A stretch of 64,000 bases of DNA from Roseivirga sp. UBA6052. GTDB taxonomy: Bacteria; Bacteroidota; Bacteroidia; Cytophagales; Cyclobacteriaceae. The stretch covers positions 685,296-749,295 of the forward strand of contig DIYO01000009.1 of assembly GCA_002427755.1 (NCBI GenBank), given 5' to 3'. Shown here one piece after another: positions 60,925-64,000 of the stretch. A model generated the notes under the pieces. It saw only the letters and a list, made by a program, of their open reading frames with translations, did not search any database and had not been told where the DNA came from. The number at the start of each line of letters is the position of its first letter. Position 1 is the stretch's first letter. The translations under genes were made by a program, and so were the position numbers.

Positions 60925-62094
60925 TCAGATCAGTTTAAACGGTTTGAGCTTGACTTGTATCTTTTTGTCCTTTCTTTGAATAACTATGGTTGCAGAGTCT
61001 TTGACTTCGTTCATGTACATGTCGAATTCATCGTATGATAAACCCTCTTTTCCATCTACTGAAATGATCAAATCGCCAATTTGAATTTGAGAAATATCAG
61101 CTGCTGATTTGGGAACGACACCAATTACTTCCAACAGGCTTTTCTTTTTGATTACGTTTAGGCCGGTTCTATTTTCTCTCCACGCCTTATCAAAACTATT
61201 ATTCTTCTTGGTATACATTTGGCCTTTACGATAGTTGAAGATGAGATTGAAGCGTTTTAATATTTGAAGACCAAGAATACCATCCACATTATCATAACTA
61301 CTTACACCGTTTTTAGTAGTAGACATTCGAATAGGCATAGCGGTAAACTCTTCTCCGAGAACTTGATATTTTGGTAGTCTGCCAATAAGCTCCACTGATT
61401 CGTTGCCTAATGCTTTACCAAGATATTCGTAGTTCGGGCTTACCTTTTCCAAAAGCTTTTCCTTTCTAACAACAGGGGTGTTCATACTGATGGTAAGTGC
61501 AGCACCTGAATCTACTAAATATGAACCCGTTCTGCTTTTTCCGTCCTTGAGAACATAGGTGCCTTCTATAATTGGAATTTGATAGGGGTATAGCTGAATT
61601 TTATGTTCTTTAAAGCTATTTGGAGCATTGTAGCCTCTAAAATTGAAAAGCTTAATGAGTTGTTGTTCAAAATCGATTTCGACTACAAACCGAAAGAGCA
61701 CATTCCCCCCAATTATTGCATCTATTGGAAGATCATCATCTTGTAGGTGAGAAATGTCTGTGAGATAAAAAGTTTGGTTTTTCATGTTGATCTCATCAGC
61801 GATTTTTAAATCGTTGTCTTCTGAAATTCTAATCGTTACCTGACCATTTGCTCCACTTACTGACTGTTGACCACCAAACTTTAGACCTAGAGATTCTGCT
61901 TTGCTTTGGTTTAAAACATTTCCGGCTGCACCTGTATCAAAAACTACATTCAAAGGTTCGCTACCATTAATACTGGCTTGTATGTAAATATGCCCTCTGT
62001 GAATTTTGAAAGGTATTTCAGCTACTGATTCATTAGCTTGTAGACCGATTGAAAGAACCAGAAGTAAGGCGAGCGCAAAACTTTTCATCTCCAT
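60925..62094 (-). CDS. Retropepsin-like aspartic protease with C-terminal PDZ domain
   Basis: 389 residues (a start at 62088 is equally likely). Signal peptide ending IGLQANE near 22. Two retropepsin-like half-sites: VVFDTGAAGNVL with Asp53 and YLVDSGAALTIS with Asp195, the second with Ser for Thr, giving a single-chain two-domain aspartic protease. A PDZ domain fills about 310-385 (GVVPKSAADISQIQIGDLII, SVDGKEGLSYDEFDMY). Probably periplasmic or surface-bound. Such DTG/PDZ proteins are common in Bacteroidota; targets are unknown. Confidence 0.85.
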   Translation of the reverse strand: MEMKSFALALLLVLSIGLQANESVAEIPFKIHRGHIYIQASINGSEPLNVVFDTGAAGNVLNQSKAESLGLKFGGQQSVSGANGQVTIRISEDNDLKIADEINMKNQTFYLTDISHLQDDDLPIDAIIGGNVLFRFVVEIDFEQQLIKLFNFRGYNAPNSFKEHKIQLYPYQIPIIEGTYVLKDGKSRTGSYLVDSGAALTISMNTPVVRKEKLLEKVSPNYEYLGKALGNESVELIGRLPKYQVLGEEFTAMPIRMSTTKNGVSSYDNVDGILGLQILKRFNLIFNYRKGQMYTKKNNSFDKAWRENRTGLNVIKKKSLLEVIGVVPKSAADISQIQIGDLIISVDGKEGLSYDEFDMYMNEVKDSATIVIQRKDKKIQVKLKPFKLI

Positions 62095-62225
62095 ATTAAC
62101 TCAAAGAATAAAAATAGGTTGTCTTTTTCAACAGCCAAGCTTAGTTCAAATTCCGCAAATAAATTGCGATGCAGTTGTTCTCAACCTTTGACTTTTGTCT
62201 ATTTTGAGATTGTAAATTATCCCGC

Positions 62226-63200
62226 ATGAGTAACAGAAGAAAATTCCTGAAGTCTACAGTTTTTGGTGGTTTGGCAGTATCAACGGCAAGTGTTTCCTCA
62301 TTTGCTTGTGCTCCAAAAAGCCCAGTTAAAAAGCCTGTTGTGGTGTCTACATGGAACCATGGCATGGAAGCAAATGCCGAAGCTTGGAAGGTTTTGGAAA
62401 AGGGTGGTAGAGCAGTGGATGCTGTAGAAAAAGGGGTAATGGTTACAGAAGCTGATCCGAATAATACAACGGTAGGCATAGGTGGTTTTCCTGACAGGGA
62501 TGGTAAAGTAACCTTAGATGCTTGCATTATGGATGAGTATGAGAACTGCGGTTCAGTGGCATTTCTTCAGGATATCAAGCACCCAATATCTGTTGCTCGA
62601 AAAGTCATGGATGATACACCACATGTGATGTTAGTTGGGGAAGGAGCCAAAAAGTTTGCTTTGGACAGCGGTTTTCAAGAGGAGAATTTACTCACTGAGA
62701 AATCGGAAAAGGCTTGGAAGAATTGGCTAAAGAATCAAGACTATAAACCTAAGATAAATGTAGAGAACCATGATACCATTGGTATGGTGGCCCTTGATGA
62801 AAATGGAAACTTATCAGGCGCTTGTACTACAAGTGGTGCGGCATGGAAAATGCATGGAAGGGTAGGAGATTCTCCAATAATTGGTGCCGGTCTTTATGTT
62901 GATAATGAAATTGGTGCAGCCACAGCTACAGGACTAGGAGAGTTTGTGATCAAGATTTGCGGAGCGCATATGATTGTGGAGCTCATGCGCCAGGGCTTAA
63001 CCCCAATGGAAGCTTGTCAAGCTGCGGTAGAACGTATCATTAAGAAGTACCCAAATAACTACAAGGAGTTGCAAGTAGGTTTTTTAGCCCTTTCCAAGAC
63101 AGGTGAATATGGTGCTTATGGCATCCATAAAGGATTCAACTATGCCGTGAAGGCGAATGATCAAGATGAATTGATAGACGCAGGTTCTTATACCGGTTAG
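62226..63200 (+). CDS. Tat-exported glycosylasparaginase (N-terminal nucleophile hydrolase)
   Basis: 324 residues. The N-terminus RRKFLKS is a twin-arginine signal, and SFAC with Cys28 may be a lipobox, so it should be exported folded and perhaps anchored. The autocleavage site is HDTIGM (Asp183 / nucleophile Thr184). GRVGDSPIIGAGLY near 211-224 and TGLGEFVIK near 235 are family motifs. It cleaves the GlcNAc-Asn bond of N-glycopeptides, a role in using host or algal glycoproteins. Confidence 0.9.
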   Translation: MSNRRKFLKSTVFGGLAVSTASVSSFACAPKSPVKKPVVVSTWNHGMEANAEAWKVLEKGGRAVDAVEKGVMVTEADPNNTTVGIGGFPDRDGKVTLDACIMDEYENCGSVAFLQDIKHPISVARKVMDDTPHVMLVGEGAKKFALDSGFQEENLLTEKSEKAWKNWLKNQDYKPKINVENHDTIGMVALDENGNLSGACTTSGAAWKMHGRVGDSPIIGAGLYVDNEIGAATATGLGEFVIKICGAHMIVELMRQGLTPMEACQAAVERIIKKYPNNYKELQVGFLALSKTGEYGAYGIHKGFNYAVKANDQDELIDAGSYTG

Positions 63201-64000
63201 TCTTTACTTAGGCGTTGTAGTTTACCATAAGTAAGAGACCTCCAGGCCCATTCAAAAGGGCCGTATTTGTAGTTACTAAGCCAAAGCCAGGCAAATACAA
63301 TGTTTACTACCCACATGCCTAGGATCATAATGCCCTGAACAGATCTTTCTATATCTCCGAATAAACCTAAGCCATGTCCGTAAAAAACAAAGCCGAGTAT
63401 GATGGACTGTATTAAGTAAGAGCTGAGCGCCATTCTACCAACATCGCCAAAACGCTGTAAGAGTACGCTCTTGTTTGCGCCTTTGCAGATGAGCATGATG
63501 ATACCTATATAGCCCAGAGCCATCAGGATGCTACCCCAATAATTCAGTTGCGAAATGAAGAAAAAGCTTAGTCTAAAATCCCAGTCGTAATTGAAATTAA
63601 AGAAGGCTCCTGCCAATACTAGAGGCAAGCCAATTCCTAAACCGTAAAAGGTCATTTTAATGTAATATTTGGTCGACTGTTTCGCCTTAAAAACGTTCCT
63701 CTTATAGAGCGCCATGCCAATTAGCATGAGGCCAGTAATTCTCCAGAAATTTTCGAAAACAAAGACGGTTGTTTGTAAACCAAAAGCTTGAGGCGCTCTA
63801 AACAAAATCTGTTTTTCCCAAGCCCCTCTGTAGTATTCTATTTCTCTTGCAATATCTTCAGCGTTAGGTGTCCAGATTTGAGTTTTGGTAGCCTCATATT
63901 CACCCGGTTCCCAAAAAGGCACAGTATAACCTAAAAGAAGGCTTATTAGTGAACCAACAACTAAGAGAGCAATGCCTACTCTAATTTGAACCACAGATTT
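63197..64000 (-). CDS. DUF418-type membrane protein, cut by the window edge
   Basis: About 267 residues of the C-terminal part are visible; the N-terminus lies beyond the right edge. The frame stays open to the edge, so the Met at 63994 may be internal. There are at least six hydrophobic helices, and the end GPFEWAWRSLTYGKLQ matches the close of DUF418 proteins, which are usually near 390 residues. Function unknown. Its stop overlaps that of the glycosylasparaginase by 4 bases. Confidence 0.82.
   Translation of the reverse strand, partial: KSVVQIRVGIALLVVGSLISLLLGYTVPFWEPGEYEATKTQIWTPNAEDIAREIEYYRGAWEKQILFRAPQAFGLQTTVFVFENFWRITGLMLIGMALYKRNVFKAKQSTKYYIKMTFYGLGIGLPLVLAGAFFNFNYDWDFRLSFFFISQLNYWGSILMALGYIGIIMLICKGANKSVLLQRFGDVGRMALSSYLIQSIILGFVFYGHGLGLFGDIERSVQGIMILGMWVVNIVFAWLWLSNYKYGPFEWAWRSLTYGKLQRLSKD

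Noticed and set aside
1..64000. tRNA, rRNA, CRISPR arrays, transposases, prophage genes
   Set aside because: None could be seen: no regular short repeats with spacers, no transposase or integrase motifs, and no RNA gene pattern in the intergenic gaps.

Overview
The window is a 64 kb piece of a Bacteroidota chromosome, most likely a marine or soil member of the order Cytophagales. The evidence is lineage-typical families (DUF5687 exporter, DUF4175, a GldJ/GldK-type gliding lipoprotein, YbeY with Asp replacing the third His), three LytS/LytTR two-component pairs, promoters of the TAnnTTTG type, weak Shine-Dalgarno sequences, and low GC content. I see no rRNA, tRNA, CRISPR array or insertion sequence.

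Layout. 1-13 kb: a cut-off secreted protein, an M28 peptidase with an ABC exporter, a DJ-1/PfpI lipoprotein with a VOC protein, a LytS/LytTR pair, an aromatic amino acid decarboxylase, small genes, prfA, a tag-type glycosylase and an SDR oxidoreductase. 13-19 kb: a secreted amidohydrolase, then two paralogous three-repeat secreted proteins that flank a second LytS/LytTR pair. Both paralogues have a shared upstream motif exactly 64 bp before the -7 element. 19-29 kb: cytochrome oxidase subunit III, mfd, a third LytS/LytTR pair, the gldJ-like gene, comF, an AhpD-like protein and exonuclease III. 29-38 kb: a long same-strand run with the DUF4175 coiled-coil protein, an anti-sigma kinase, ybeY, mnmG, a methyltransferase and an Ig-like lipoprotein.

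Replication origin. The 343 bp gap at 37703-38045 looks like oriC. It has one perfect and four 8/9 DnaA boxes, weaker boxes, an A+T-rich stretch, and the C-over-G bias of the top strand to its left becomes G-over-C to its right. Two ParB-type parS sites (one perfect, one 15/16) lie 4.4 kb to the left in the mnmG leader.

Metabolism. 40.1-46.1 kb is a beta-oxidation operon, marR-fadN-fadA-fadE, in the same fadNAE order as in Bacillus subtilis, with a likely MarR operator over its promoter.

Defence island. 46.2-57.3 kb encodes what I read as an SspABCD-SspE phosphorothioation-sensing anti-phage system: sspB (DUF4007), sspC (ATPase) and sspD (DndC-like PP-loop enzyme) on the plus strand, facing a minus-strand operon of sspA (cysteine desulfurase), a restriction-modification-style controller gene and sspE (DUF262 plus DUF1524). 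A gene for a membrane protein with a possible PLD-like domain sits between sspD and sspE. It is followed by a decayed second copy of the sspD 3' end, a scar of cassette insertion. A putative abortive-infection membrane protein closes the island.

57-64 kb: YccF, a lipoprotein, a large FtsX-type permease, a retropepsin-like protease with a PDZ domain, a Tat-exported glycosylasparaginase and a cut-off DUF418 membrane protein.
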